From Leptolyngbyaceae cyanobacterium (GTDB lineage Bacteria; Cyanobacteriota; Cyanobacteriia; Cyanobacteriales; Aerosakkonemataceae), in assembly GCA_036703985.1 (NCBI GenBank), contig DATNQN010000089.1:1-64000 (forward strand): DNA of 64,000 nucleotides. The letters run 5' to 3'. The position numbers and the translations under genes are program-made. Of the stretch, positions 8,784 to 17,513 are shown one piece after another (position 1 is the first letter of the stretch; the number at the start of each line of letters is the position of its first letter). The notes beneath the pieces are model-generated. The model was not told the origin of the DNA, made no database searches, and saw only the letters and a program-made list of their open reading frames with translations.

Positions 8784-10448
8784 ATGCAAATCACAAATCA
8801 AATCCACTTTAGAAATTTGCAGGGTGATATTTTTGGAGGTGTCACGGCTGCCATTGTTTCATTACCCCTCGCCCTCGCCTTCGGGGTTGCTTCTGGTGCT
8901 GGGCCAGTAGCGGGACTTTACGGAGCAGCTTGTGTTGGTTTTTTTGCAGCCCTGTTCGGGGGTACGCCCACCCTCATTTCCGAACCCACTGGGCCAATGA
9001 CCGTGGTGATGACCGCGATCGTCAGTTCGATGACGGCAAATAACCCAGAAAACGGACTGGCAATGGCATTCACCGTGGTGATGCTAGCGGGAATATTCCA
9101 AATCATTTTTGGCGTTTTCCGCTTGGGGAAATACATCACCTTAATGCCCTACAGCGTGATTTCCGGCTTCATGTCTGGAATTGGCGTGATTTTGATCGTC
9201 CTTCAGATCGGGCCGTTTTTGGGACAGAAAGCACCGAAAGGCGGCGTTTTGGGAACCCTAATTAACTTACCCAACCTGATCGCCAATATCAATATTCCTG
9301 CCACCATATTGGCAATTTTGACGGTGCTGATTATTTTCTCGATGCCCCGCCAACTTAAGCGCTATGCACCGCCTCAGTTAGTAGCCTTAATTGTGGGTAC
9401 GATCGTATCGGTAGTAGTATTCCCAAATGCCGATATCCAAAGAATCGGAGAAATCCCGATGGGATTGCCCACTCTGCAAGTACCAACTTTCACCCCATCC
9501 CAAGTCACCACTATGTTGGTGGATGGCGTAATGCTGGGAATGCTGGGATGTATCGATACTCTACTAACGGCAGTAATTGCTGATAGCTTGACTCGCACCG
9601 AACATAATTCTAATAAAGAATTAATCGGTCAAGGAATTGCCAATTTGGTGTCCGGTCTGTGCGGTGGCTTACCCGGTGCGGGAGCTACGATGGGAACGGT
9701 GGTTAATATCCAAACAGGTGCAAAAACTGCTTTATCCGGTCTGACTCGTGCGGTAATCTTGCTAATAGTGGTGTTGTGGGCAGCAGGATTGACTAGCAAT
9801 ATCCCGATGGCAGTACTAGCAGGGATTGCGCTGAAAGTAGGGATAGATATTCTCGATTGGAGTTTCCTGAAACGATCCCATCAGGTGTCTTGGAAAGGCA
9901 CCATGATTATGTACGGGGTACTGCTGCTGACAGTATTTGTTGATTTGATCGTAGCAGTGGGTGTTGGAGTGTTTATTGCTAATATCCTGACGATCGAACG
10001 TTTGAGTGAATTGCAGTCCCAAGAAGTAAAAGCAATTAGCGATACTGATGACGCGATTCCTCTCAATCCGGAAGACAAAGCTTTACTTGATGAAGGAAAG
10101 GGTCGGATATTACTATTTTATTTAAGTGGGCCGATGATTTTCGGCGTATCCAAAGCAATCGCCCGCGAACACAATGCGATCAAAGATTGCGACGTGCTAG
10201 TGATGGATCTGGGCGACGTACCTATTTTGGGAGTCACTGCATCGTTGGCAATCGAAAATGCCATCCAAGAAGCATCTGAAAAAGGACGCCAGATATTTAT
10301 CGTATGTAAAGCCGAGAAAGTGAAGCGCCGCCTAGAACGTCTGGGCTTGTTTAACTTCGTTCCTTACGAGCATATGCTTAACGATCGTACCGATGCACTG
10401 CGACAAGCTTTAGCAAAAGTCAACGCATCCGTAGTAGCAAGCAATTGA
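8784..10448 (+). CDS. bicA: SulP-family sodium-dependent bicarbonate transporter BicA
   Basis: The 554-aa protein follows the known BicA of marine Synechococcus along its length: N-terminal IHFRNLQGDIFGG, the FFAALFGGTPTLISEPTGP stretch in the substrate region, LTRTEHNSNKELIGQG, GGLPGAGATMGTVVNIQ, and a cytoplasmic C-terminal STAS domain (about 435-545, with LSGPMIFGVSKAIAREHNA). There are about 14 membrane spans between residues 15 and 410. BicA imports HCO3- at the plasma membrane with low affinity and high flux, feeding the CO2-concentrating mechanism. A strong terminator follows. Neighbouring genes do not belong to carbon uptake. Confidence 0.95.
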   Translation: MQITNQIHFRNLQGDIFGGVTAAIVSLPLALAFGVASGAGPVAGLYGAACVGFFAALFGGTPTLISEPTGPMTVVMTAIVSSMTANNPENGLAMAFTVVMLAGIFQIIFGVFRLGKYITLMPYSVISGFMSGIGVILIVLQIGPFLGQKAPKGGVLGTLINLPNLIANINIPATILAILTVLIIFSMPRQLKRYAPPQLVALIVGTIVSVVVFPNADIQRIGEIPMGLPTLQVPTFTPSQVTTMLVDGVMLGMLGCIDTLLTAVIADSLTRTEHNSNKELIGQGIANLVSGLCGGLPGAGATMGTVVNIQTGAKTALSGLTRAVILLIVVLWAAGLTSNIPMAVLAGIALKVGIDILDWSFLKRSHQVSWKGTMIMYGVLLLTVFVDLIVAVGVGVFIANILTIERLSELQSQEVKAISDTDDAIPLNPEDKALLDEGKGRILLFYLSGPMIFGVSKAIAREHNAIKDCDVLVMDLGDVPILGVTASLAIENAIQEASEKGRQIFIVCKAEKVKRRLERLGLFNFVPYEHMLNDRTDALRQALAKVNASVVASN

Positions 10449-10483
10449 AAAATATCAACTAACTTCACAATATCTGGAAGAAA

Positions 10484-10528
10484 AAAGAATGTAGAGACGT
10501 TTCGCAAAACATCTCTGCATTCTTTTTT
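10484..10528 (+). terminator. Rho-independent terminator of bicA
   Basis: A stem of about 18 bp (AAAGAATGTAGAGACGTT paired with AACATCTCTGCATTCTTT, two wobble positions) with a very short loop is followed directly by a run of six T. It lies 36 bases after the bicA stop codon. Its sequence resembles the GTAGAGACG palindromes dispersed in cyanobacteria, so it may be a repeat co-opted as a terminator. Confidence 0.85.
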
Positions 10529-10536
10529 AGTTAAGG

Positions 10537-10613
10537 GTAGGGGCTCTCGCATTCGGGCGACAAATTATCGGTTCAAAGCCTAGATTTTCTGCTCCGAATG
10601 CGAGAGCCCCTAC
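10537..10613. mobile_element. Small element with 20-bp perfect terminal inverted repeats
   Basis: The 77-base element starts with GTAGGGGCTCTCGCATTCGG and ends with its exact reverse complement (10,594-10,613), around 37 unpaired bases. It has no coding capacity. Perfect 20-bp ends make a MITE-like or REP/BIME-like identity likely. It lies just after the bicA terminator, a typical tolerated site. Confidence 0.75.
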
Positions 10614-10666
10614 AAAGACAAAAAATACTTAACCGAGCAGTATTAACGCCACTTCCATCAGTTCTG

Positions 10667-10752
10667 ATACCAATTCACCTTAACCGTGTCATTTATCTTT
10701 CTCCCTGCCCCCTGCCAAAATTAAAAGTGACAGCGTTTAAGTGAAGTGGTAT
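10667..10752. repeat. Imperfect inverted repeat with ATACCAATTC end
   Basis: The left arm ATACCAATTCACCTTAA and the right arm TTAAGTGAAGTGGTAT pair with few mismatches, and the pairing continues inward through GTGTCATTT and AAAGTGACA. The middle is pyrimidine-rich (TTTCTCCCTGCCCCCTGCC). Similar ATACCAGTTC and GTCACATTTA words reappear near 39,210, so this is probably a degenerate dispersed repeat. Confidence 0.55.
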
Positions 10753-10995
10753 GAGATACCCGATCGAACTCCTGGAGTAATCGCATTTCAAAAGCGAGCG
10801 CGATCGTTTTTTTGGCTTGCTTAAAATCTGTCAAGAAGTATGTAGCGAATAGTAAAATTAGTTAAAACTCTTTTTCCCTTCAGCCTTTAGTCTTCAGCTT
10901 TCTATCTCTTACCTACTCAGGCTAACAGAGCAATCAAATAGCTTCTCAAATCTAAAATCGGACGAGATGCACCCAATCTCATATAAATTGCATAG

Positions 10996-11616
10996 TTATC
11001 GCGCACTATATCTTCTTAATCTTCTTCCTCCAATTCTTTCAAATCTATTAATTTCCATATTGCCTGCCAAGTTAGTTTCACCAGCAATAGTTTCGTTCAA
11101 ATTAGTCCCGACTAGGTTAGCTTGATGTAAACTGGCACCACTTAGATTTGCATCAATTAGATTGGCACCGCTAAGATTAGCATGGCTTAAGTTAGCATCG
11201 ATCAGATTAGCAACACCCAGATTAGTATTACTTAAATTTGCACCTTTTAAATTTGCACCGCTTAAATTAATAGAACTCAAGTTGGCTTTACTTAAATCGG
11301 CATTGGTTAGGTCAGCGCTGGCAACATTTGCCTCGAATAAGTTAGCATTAATCAAGTTAGCATTATTTAGTTTAGTATTAGACAAATTAGCATTAAATAA
11401 GTTAGCTCCTCCCAATTTAGCACCGCTTAAGTTAGCGCCTCTTAAGTCAGCCTTACTGAGGTCAGCCCCTAATAAATCGGCTTGACTGAGATCGCAACCT
11501 TGGCATTGTTTAGTTTCTAACAAACGTTTAACGTGAGCGGGATTTTCAGCTTTGACGGTATTTGCAAAACTTAATACGGTTGGCAGTGCTAGACCAATTA
11601 AAATGCTTAATTTCAT
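10996..11616 (-). CDS. Exported pentapeptide-repeat protein
   Basis: From ATG 11,616 the protein has a signal peptide (MKLSILIGLALPTVLSFANTVKA, probable cleavage after KA), then ENPAHVKRLLETKQCQGCDLS and about 25 tandem A(D/N)Lxx pentapeptides ending in a short basic tail (GGRRLRRYSAR). The frame is open to 11,658, but the 14 extra residues precede a normal signal peptide. Pentapeptide repeats fold into a right-handed beta-helix; the function of exported versions in cyanobacteria is mostly unknown. The N-terminal motif with paired Cys (CxxC) is shared with the protein at 23,246-24,373 and, without the Cys pair, with that at 12,048-12,605. Confidence 0.88.
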   Translation of the reverse strand: MKLSILIGLALPTVLSFANTVKAENPAHVKRLLETKQCQGCDLSQADLLGADLSKADLRGANLSGAKLGGANLFNANLSNTKLNNANLINANLFEANVASADLTNADLSKANLSSINLSGANLKGANLSNTNLGVANLIDANLSHANLSGANLIDANLSGASLHQANLVGTNLNETIAGETNLAGNMEINRFERIGGRRLRRYSAR

Positions 11617-11760
11617 TTTTTTATTTAAACTAATGCTGTTGGGATCTAGTTTGCCCAATTTCGGCCTATCACTATCATTAGCTCAAATATTCTTTGGATA
11701 TTTTCGCGATCGCTATTTGTTTTAGCGATCGCGCACACTATGGAAAAATTTGCAAGGGGT

Positions 11761-11944
11761 CTATAGCGATCCTATTTAAATAATCAACCCCACCCTAGCC
11801 CCCTCGTTACCAAGGGGAGGTTTGGCAGGGGTTTAGTTGTTCGCAATTCATTTAAAATTAATCAACCCCACCCTAGCCCTCCCCTTGGTAAGGGGAGGTT
11901 TGGCAGGGGTATAGTTGTTCGCAATTCATTTAGGATCGCTATAG
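11761..11944. mobile_element. MITE-like element, TATAGCGATCCTA ends, duplicated core
   Basis: The element begins CTATAGCGATCCTA and ends with the exact reverse complement TAGGATCGCTATAG. Inside are two direct copies of a 73-base unit (11,782-11,854 and 11,860-11,932), each carrying AACCCCACCCTAGCCC and ending GTTGTTCGCAATTCATTTA. A shorter copy with the same ends and one core unit lies at 22,603-22,713. No transposase is encoded, so it would depend on an enzyme supplied elsewhere. Confidence 0.82.
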
Positions 11945-12004
11945 TACATTTCTAAACATAGGGAGGAAGGGGGATGGAGTGAGTAGGTGAAGAATTTAAT
12001 TTTT

Positions 12005-12038
12005 ATCCTTCATCCTTCATACTTCATACTTCATCCTT
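12005..12038. repeat. Heptamer array TTCATCC/TTCATAC
   Basis: Tandem seven-base units CTTCATC, CTTCATA, CTTCATA, CTTCATC precede the end of the pentapeptide gene. Similar arrays are at 35,598-35,620, 48,309-48,340 and 55,974-56,036. They appear to be STRR heptamers at gene ends. Confidence 0.65.
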
Positions 12039-12047
12039 GCCAGCGCA

Positions 12048-12605
12048 TTAACGAGGAAGCCCACCCGTATTTGTCAAATTGGCACCTCTCACGCCATACA
12101 GACTAGCGCCAAATAGATTAGCCGCGTTCAAATTAGCCTTAAACAGGTTCGCACCTCTGAGGTTAGCTTCGTTGAGGTTAGCTCTAAATAGATCGGCTTC
12201 TCTTAAATCGGCGCTAATCAACTCAGCACCTCTTAAATTAGCGGCATTTAATTTAGCACCAACCAAAGTAGCTTCATTAAAGTTAGCATTCACTAGATTG
12301 GCAACGGCTAAATTTGCACCATTAAGATTAGCTCCGTTCAGGTTAGCATCGCTCAGGTTCGCCCCGTTGAGGTTAGCACCGCTCAAATTAGCATTGCTCA
12401 AATTAGCTCCGTTTAAATTAGCACCCCTCAGATCGACGTTTGCCAAGTTAATTCCGCTCAGGTTAACTCCACTAAAGTTCAGACCCGCACCCTGCCTAGT
12501 TTGCAACAATTGTTGAACCTGTGGGGGATTTTCAGCCTTAGCGATCGCGCTTAAACCTAGCGAGGCGCTTAAAAGTGCTGTAGTGGCCAGAATTTTCAGT
12601 TTCAT
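12048..12605 (-). CDS. Exported pentapeptide-repeat protein
   Basis: This 185-aa protein has a clear signal peptide (MKLKILATTALLSASLGLSAIAKA, cleavage after AKA), then ENPPQVQQLLQTRQGAGLNF and about 27 ANLxG-type pentapeptides to near the C-terminus (GGLPR). The leader motif NPxxVxxLLxTxQ matches those of the proteins at 10,996-11,616 and 23,246-24,373, but the CxxC pair is replaced by GAGL. It is predicted to be a periplasmic beta-helix. A purine-rich GGAGGAGC lies about 8 bases before the ATG as a good ribosome binding site. Confidence 0.9.
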   Translation of the reverse strand: MKLKILATTALLSASLGLSAIAKAENPPQVQQLLQTRQGAGLNFSGVNLSGINLANVDLRGANLNGANLSNANLSGANLNGANLSDANLNGANLNGANLAVANLVNANFNEATLVGAKLNAANLRGAELISADLREADLFRANLNEANLRGANLFKANLNAANLFGASLYGVRGANLTNTGGLPR

Positions 12606-12778
12606 TTTTGATGCTCCTCCGACCGGATCTATACGTAAAAATACCGTGTTTATTTAGCAGCTACTCTATCAAATTTACTTATTAATATAAGTACTAAAAA
12701 AATTTTGCTTAGAGTTTCTCCGTGGATGCACTTATACTAGCATTAAATCTTAAAATACGATCGATTGTGGTTAACCAA

Positions 12779-12807
12779 AAACCCGGTTTTTCTGACAAAC
12801 CGGGTTT
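12779..12807 (-). terminator. Hairpin downstream of the porin gene (AAACCCGGTTT repeat)
   Basis: An 11-bp perfect stem (AAACCCGGTTT with AAACCGGGTTT) and a 7-base loop lie 70 bases past the porin stop codon. On the minus strand the stem is followed by TTTTGG, so weak terminator activity is possible. The stem belongs to the same CCCGGTTT palindrome family as the hairpin at 3424-3456. Confidence 0.5.
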
Positions 12808-12876
12808 GTTAAATGCCTCGCAACTAGATTGGCAAGCTAGTATTAATGCTGGATCGATGACTTTGGATTTGCTGTT

Positions 12877-14589
12877 CTAGAAGTTGAATTGCGTTCGCAC
12901 CGCACCAGAGAAGACAGTGGGATTGCGATCGAAGTTGTTGGGGTTTCCAGTGATGTAAAAAGTGGGGACGATCGCAATATTGCCGTTAACCGGAAAATAG
13001 TAATTGGCTTCAATTTCGTACTGAGTACCGCCATCACCGCCACCAGAGACGAGAAATTGACGCCCATCCAAGATATCGAACGGCACTACATAAGATATGG
13101 TTGCCAATGCCCCCTTTTTACCCAGATCGAGCAAAGCTACTCCCAATTGAACCGACTGGACGTTGATATGACCGCTCTCCATCCCGTCTGAAGCGGGATT
13201 CAGCCTGGTAGTACTATACGTGTAGCGCCCGAAAAGACCGAACTGAGGGGTAATCAACCAATCGAAATTGAATCCAAAACTATTTGCGGTGGCATTTTCT
13301 AATTCACCGCCAAAACCGTCATCGGCTACTCCGATAATCGGTTTAGTTCTAATTTGTCCGTCAACGGGCAGAATTCTCGATCGATCGTAGATCAGCCGCA
13401 AATTCACCTTCGAGATCGGAGAGTAGGTTAACTGAGTGGTAAAAGCCCGATTGCCGTTAAAAAATCCCGTATTCGGGCTAGCCGCGTTGGGACTCACGGT
13501 GTAGCCAACGCGCCAGTCGAATTGTTCGTCGATCCGCCAAGTAACGATCGCTCCCGCACCCCGTCCTAATTCTTGGACTAAAGGGCTACCAAAGGTGTTG
13601 AAGCCGCTGGCACCTTTGCCAAAGATGTTTGTAAAAGCATTAGTGTCAAAATATGATAGCCAGAACAATCTTGGCCCAACGATCGCTCGAATCGAATCAT
13701 TAATCGGAAAAGAGTAGAATGACTCGAGCAAAGCTATTTGGTTGGCGGTGGTAGTGGGCGTAAAATCAGAACCGGGAGTGCCAAAAGAATTGTAAAAGCC
13801 AGCAGAAGTGTAAACGTTAGCCGGGGAGTTTCCACTTCCCGTCACCAAAGAGGTAACTAAAGAATCTTTACCTGTAAAGGAAGTGGTAAGAAACAAACCA
13901 GTAATGTGGCTAAAAGTCACTTCCGGATCGTCCGCTACTCTAGTGACGATCGGCTTTCCATCTTCTCCCCTTCTGGCAGCGCTGAAAACATCTTGCGGGT
14001 CGATTCTTTCTACTTTCACATCTCCCGCCGCCCTCGCTGCGGTGATATTAAAAAGGATAATGCCGTTCAGCTTGGTGGTGGTGGAAAACTGAGTTGCTTC
14101 TAGTAATGCCGTGGTAGCTTGCAAGTTGTCTACCCTGGCGGGTAGATTCGCTAGTTCGGTGGCGAAATCAGTTTGCAATCGTCGCAAGGTAACTAAATCT
14201 TCTTCTCGTACTTGATTACCTTGATGAGATAGATTAGTAGATCCAGTATCGATCAACTCTTCAATTCGAGTTAAAGCTGCATTCAGCCCAGCGGCAAATT
14301 CGTAGCGCGTCATAGCCCGATTCCCCCGGAAAGTACCATCTGGATATCCAGCAATTACACCGTACCGCTCGATCAAAGACTGCAAAGCTTGAAAAGCCCA
14401 ATCTGTAGGTTGTACGTCCTCCAACTGGGAAACAGAAGTCACGTTAGCTAAAGGATTTTCTTCCTCTTGAACTAGGGGATCTAATTGGAAGATCGCCTCC
14501 TGAGCCACTAATGGGTAATTGTCCACCAAAAAGGCAGACCCCAAAATAATTGCACTCAATTTCAAAGCGGCCAAAAAAAATTTTGTCAT
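12877..14589 (-). CDS. SLH-domain OprB-type outer-membrane porin
   Basis: The 570-aa protein has an N-terminal signal peptide (about 1-29), an SLH domain at about 58-113 (DVQPTDWAFQALQSLIERYGVIAGYPDGTFRGNRAMTRYE is the diagnostic region), a short coiled coil around 120-160, and a carbohydrate-selective/OprB-like beta-barrel to the end. The last residue is Phe, as in most outer-membrane barrels. Such proteins are the abundant porins of cyanobacteria; some were assigned to iron or general solute passage, which cannot be settled here. The SLH domain binds pyruvylated cell-wall polymer. It is monocistronic, with a long upstream spacer. Confidence 0.93.
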   Translation of the reverse strand: MTKFFLAALKLSAIILGSAFLVDNYPLVAQEAIFQLDPLVQEEENPLANVTSVSQLEDVQPTDWAFQALQSLIERYGVIAGYPDGTFRGNRAMTRYEFAAGLNAALTRIEELIDTGSTNLSHQGNQVREEDLVTLRRLQTDFATELANLPARVDNLQATTALLEATQFSTTTKLNGIILFNITAARAAGDVKVERIDPQDVFSAARRGEDGKPIVTRVADDPEVTFSHITGLFLTTSFTGKDSLVTSLVTGSGNSPANVYTSAGFYNSFGTPGSDFTPTTTANQIALLESFYSFPINDSIRAIVGPRLFWLSYFDTNAFTNIFGKGASGFNTFGSPLVQELGRGAGAIVTWRIDEQFDWRVGYTVSPNAASPNTGFFNGNRAFTTQLTYSPISKVNLRLIYDRSRILPVDGQIRTKPIIGVADDGFGGELENATANSFGFNFDWLITPQFGLFGRYTYSTTRLNPASDGMESGHINVQSVQLGVALLDLGKKGALATISYVVPFDILDGRQFLVSGGGDGGTQYEIEANYYFPVNGNIAIVPTFYITGNPNNFDRNPTVFSGAVRTQFNF

Positions 14590-15269
14590 GTGTCTTTAGT
14601 TCTTTGGGTCTTTCGTTCCTAGCACGATCGATCGATAGCTAGTAGCGCACCGCAAGGATCGAGATCAAACCGGGACTTACGCATGGAGTGGCTGAGGGTA
14701 CGGGGCACGGCGAAAGAAAATGCGATCGCAATACAACCGGGCTTGACTTGATATTCCGCTCTAAAGCAAGTAGATGCGTAGTTTTTAGATTTGAGGCCGT
14801 ACTCCAAATCTGGCTGGTAAAGTTTTTTGCATAAGACCTAATATCATTAACTATCGATTAGTCGCGATCTTGAGATTACCCTATTGTTGGCTTGCCGCTC
14901 TTTAAGTTTTTCTAAATGGGTTTTTTAACTGTATAGCTAAAATTGAAACAACGATTTAACTCTCTCAAAACTCTATTCCTTATGCCTGATGCCTTTCATA
15001 TGTCAGTTCGCTCATACTGAGAAATTAATTGTATTCAATGATAGAAGTTGTAGGGCAGACTAGAAGATCCGCCTCCATACCATTGGTTTTATTTTTATTG
15101 CATTTGAATTGTGGAACCTACCTATTAGTAGATGTTTCACAATTCTTAATCTAAAGGTCTTGCTTTCAAAATGGTATTAGCTGCTCCTGTTGCCTGTTCT
15201 ACATCTGTTAATTGAACGCAACTTAATATCGGGACTTGTCCTGAGAGCCAGGAGTAAAAAGGCTGTTTT
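14590..15269. other. Intergenic region between divergent porin and sugar transporter genes
   Basis: This 680-base spacer must hold both promoters. It carries a CGGGACTTACGCA word (14,670-14,682) known to me as a dispersed cyanobacterial repeat. The open frame on the minus strand at 14,619-14,807 crosses that word and looks spurious. I see no RNA gene or operator I can defend. Confidence 0.45.
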
Positions 15270-16691
15270 ATGAAATCGTATTCATCAGAAACCCAATATA
15301 TTGCAGATAGGCCGAATGTAGCTCATCTGATTCTGATTGCTTGTGCTGCTGCTTTGGGTGGCTTTTTGTTTGGTTTTGATACTGCCGTAATTAACGGTGC
15401 GGTTGCGGCATTGCAAAGTACGTTCGCTGCCAGCACTGCCATGATCGGTTTGGCAGTTTCTTCGGCATTGCTGGGTTCGGCGGTGGGAGCTTTTATTGCT
15501 GGGCCGATCGCCGATCGACGAGGGCGCGTTCCAACTATGATCGTTGCTTCCATTATGTTCACCTTCAGCGCGATCGGTTCTGGGATGCCCTTTGGAATTT
15601 GGGACTTTATTTTCTGGCGTGCATTGGGTGGAATCGGCGTTGGGATAGCTAGCGTAATCGCACCTGCTTATATTGCAGAAGTAGCACCGGCGCACTTACG
15701 GGGAAGATTGGGATCTTTACAACAATTAGCGATCGTAGTCGGTATTTTTATTGCACTACTGAGCGATTACTTCATTGCATTAGGATCGGGGGGTTCAGCC
15801 GAAGGGACTTTTTGGTTTGGATTCACCGCTTGGCGCTGGATGTTTTGGTCGGAAGTTCCCCCAGCTATCCTCTACGGAATAGCAGCTTTAATGATTCCCG
15901 AATCGCCTCGCTATTTGGTCGCGCAAGGTCGAGAACAACAAGCGGCTAAAGTTCTTGCGAAGGTGGTGGGGGGTAACGTAGAAGCAAAAATTGAAGAAAT
16001 TCGCCACACGGTCAATCGGGAACGCAAACCGAAATTTTCCGACCTCCTGAGCAGAAGGGGTGGACTGCTTCCGATTGTTTGGATCGGAATGGGTCTATCG
16101 ATTCTCCAGCAATTTGTTGGTATCAACGTGATCTTTTACTACAGCAGCATTTTGTGGCGGTCTGTGGGATTTTCCGAACGAGATTCTCTGTTAATTACAG
16201 TCATCACTGGTGTTGTCAACATCGTCACGACGCTGATCGCGATCGCCACTGTAGACAAGTTCGGTCGCAAACCATTGCTGCTGTTAGGTTCGATCGGGAT
16301 GACCGTTACTCTGGGAACGCTGGGAGTTATGTTCGGTAACGCGGCGATCGATCCCGCTACTGGTAATCCCAGCCTGACAGGTTCCTCTGGTATCATCGCT
16401 CTTTTAGCAGCCAACCTTTACGTAGTTTTCTTTGGTTTCTCTTGGGGGCCGATCGTTTGGGTACTATTAGGGGAAATCTTCAACAACAATATTCGCGCCG
16501 CCGCACTTTCTCTCGCCGCTTCCATACAGTGGATTGCCAATTTTATCGTCTCCACTACATTTCCTCCCCTACTTAAATTCTTCGGCTTAGGTGCTGCCTA
16601 CGGTCTTTACACGATCTCGGCAGCAATTTCCATCTTTTTCGTTGCCTTCTTTATCAAAGAAACTAAAGGCAAGGAATTAGAAGAGATGTAA
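15270..16691 (+). CDS. glcP: Sugar/H+ symporter of the MFS sugar-porter family
   Basis: The protein (473 aa) has 12 hydrophobic spans and the sugar-porter signatures: GFLFGFDTAVINGAV in helix 1, GPIADRRGRVPT after helix 2, PESPRYLVAQGR before the central loop, QQFVGINVIFYYSS in helix 7, and DKFGRKPLLLLG after helix 8. Over its length it resembles the glucose transporter GlcP of Synechocystis (for example ALGGFLFGFDTAVINGAV and HLRGRLGSLQQLAIV), so hexose uptake is the likely role; the exact sugar is not proven. It would support photomixotrophic growth. It is monocistronic with its own terminator. Confidence 0.85.
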   Translation: MKSYSSETQYIADRPNVAHLILIACAAALGGFLFGFDTAVINGAVAALQSTFAASTAMIGLAVSSALLGSAVGAFIAGPIADRRGRVPTMIVASIMFTFSAIGSGMPFGIWDFIFWRALGGIGVGIASVIAPAYIAEVAPAHLRGRLGSLQQLAIVVGIFIALLSDYFIALGSGGSAEGTFWFGFTAWRWMFWSEVPPAILYGIAALMIPESPRYLVAQGREQQAAKVLAKVVGGNVEAKIEEIRHTVNRERKPKFSDLLSRRGGLLPIVWIGMGLSILQQFVGINVIFYYSSILWRSVGFSERDSLLITVITGVVNIVTTLIAIATVDKFGRKPLLLLGSIGMTVTLGTLGVMFGNAAIDPATGNPSLTGSSGIIALLAANLYVVFFGFSWGPIVWVLLGEIFNNNIRAAALSLAASIQWIANFIVSTTFPPLLKFFGLGAAYGLYTISAAISIFFVAFFIKETKGKELEEM

Positions 16692-16723
16692 CTAGTTAAA
16701 ATTCACCAAAGAGCCTCAAAACA

Positions 16724-16760
16724 TCGCTTCCAGGTTGAACCTGGGAGCGAAAAATTTTTT
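16724..16760 (+). terminator. Rho-independent terminator of the sugar transporter gene
   Basis: A 12-bp stem (TCGCTTCCAGGT with ACCTGGGAGCGA, one wobble) and a 3-base loop are followed by AAAATTTTTT. It lies 32 bases after the stop codon. Confidence 0.85.
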
Positions 16761-16802
16761 GTTTGGTAAATTAGAATTATTTAAACCTCCGAAGCATCAC
16801 AG

Positions 16803-17459
16803 ATGAAACTACTACATCGATTTTCTCTACCGATAACTTTAACTCTTTGCCTTTGCTTAATATCAAACAAAGGAAGGGCTACGGTCGGATTGGCTGAATG
16901 GGAAGTATATACTCCTGGGGGTAACGTTATCAGCGATTCAGATTCTTGGAGAGACTTGTGCGGCGATGGAATTTGTTTGGGAGCAGATACATCTGAATTG
17001 AACCTAGAAAGAGTAGTTTTTATTTCCGATCTCAAGCGTTGGAGATTTTATCAGGATTATATGATTGGCGAAACTAAAAATGAGTATTTTATCTTCAATG
17101 AATTAAACAAGGAAATCAAAAAATATTCCACTGAAAACCAGGTTTCAGATCAAATAGAAAAATTAAACTTAGGAGAACCGAAATCTCCCTGGTTAACGCC
17201 TGAGGATGGCTGGGAAGAAGCTTGGTTTCCCGTATTAATCTGGCAGCCATGTAAAAACATTTTGAATGGAGAAAATGTTGAAAATCCAGGTCTTTCAAAA
17301 GAAGTTTGTCAGCAGAAACTTGCACCAGAACGGCTATCTCAATACAAAGAGAGAACTTGGGGTCAGCAATGTAGAAAAATAAATTTCAATGAATTAACTG
17401 ACAATCAATCAAGTCCAAATTTAAAAGAATTTTGCAACGATATTATGAATGAGAATTAA
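16803..17459 (+). CDS. Exported protein of unknown function
   Basis: This 218-aa protein starts with a signal peptide (hydrophobic residues 7-20, probable cleavage near KGRA). The mature part is hydrophilic, has no recognised domain and carries seven Cys residues (in LCGDGICLG, WQPCKN, EVCQQK, QQCRK and FCNDI), enough for several disulfides in the periplasm. Trp and acidic residues are common (PWLTPEDGWEEAWF). I do not recognise the family. It follows the sugar transporter terminator and is probably transcribed alone. Confidence 0.65.
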   Translation: MKLLHRFSLPITLTLCLCLISNKGRATVGLAEWEVYTPGGNVISDSDSWRDLCGDGICLGADTSELNLERVVFISDLKRWRFYQDYMIGETKNEYFIFNELNKEIKKYSTENQVSDQIEKLNLGEPKSPWLTPEDGWEEAWFPVLIWQPCKNILNGENVENPGLSKEVCQQKLAPERLSQYKERTWGQQCRKINFNELTDNQSSPNLKEFCNDIMNEN

Positions 17460-17513
17460 ATAAATCAAGATTTACGTAATTTCATACTTGAATCCACTGG
17501 CTCGATCGAATCA

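Noticed and set aside
11761-11944. Repeats with short spacers that could suggest a CRISPR array
   Set aside because: There are only two core units, they sit inside terminal inverted repeats, and no cas gene or regular spacer series is present.
11162-12516. Plus-strand open frames opposite the pentapeptide genes (11,162-11,485 and 12,079-12,516) with repeated LAPLKLA text
   Set aside because: They are the antisense reading of the pentapeptide codons; the periodicity follows from the real minus-strand genes, which have signal peptides and family motifs.
14619-14807. Minus-strand frame upstream of the porin
   Set aside because: It crosses a dispersed CGGGACTTACGCA word, has no ribosome binding site or protein-like composition, and lies in a promoter region.
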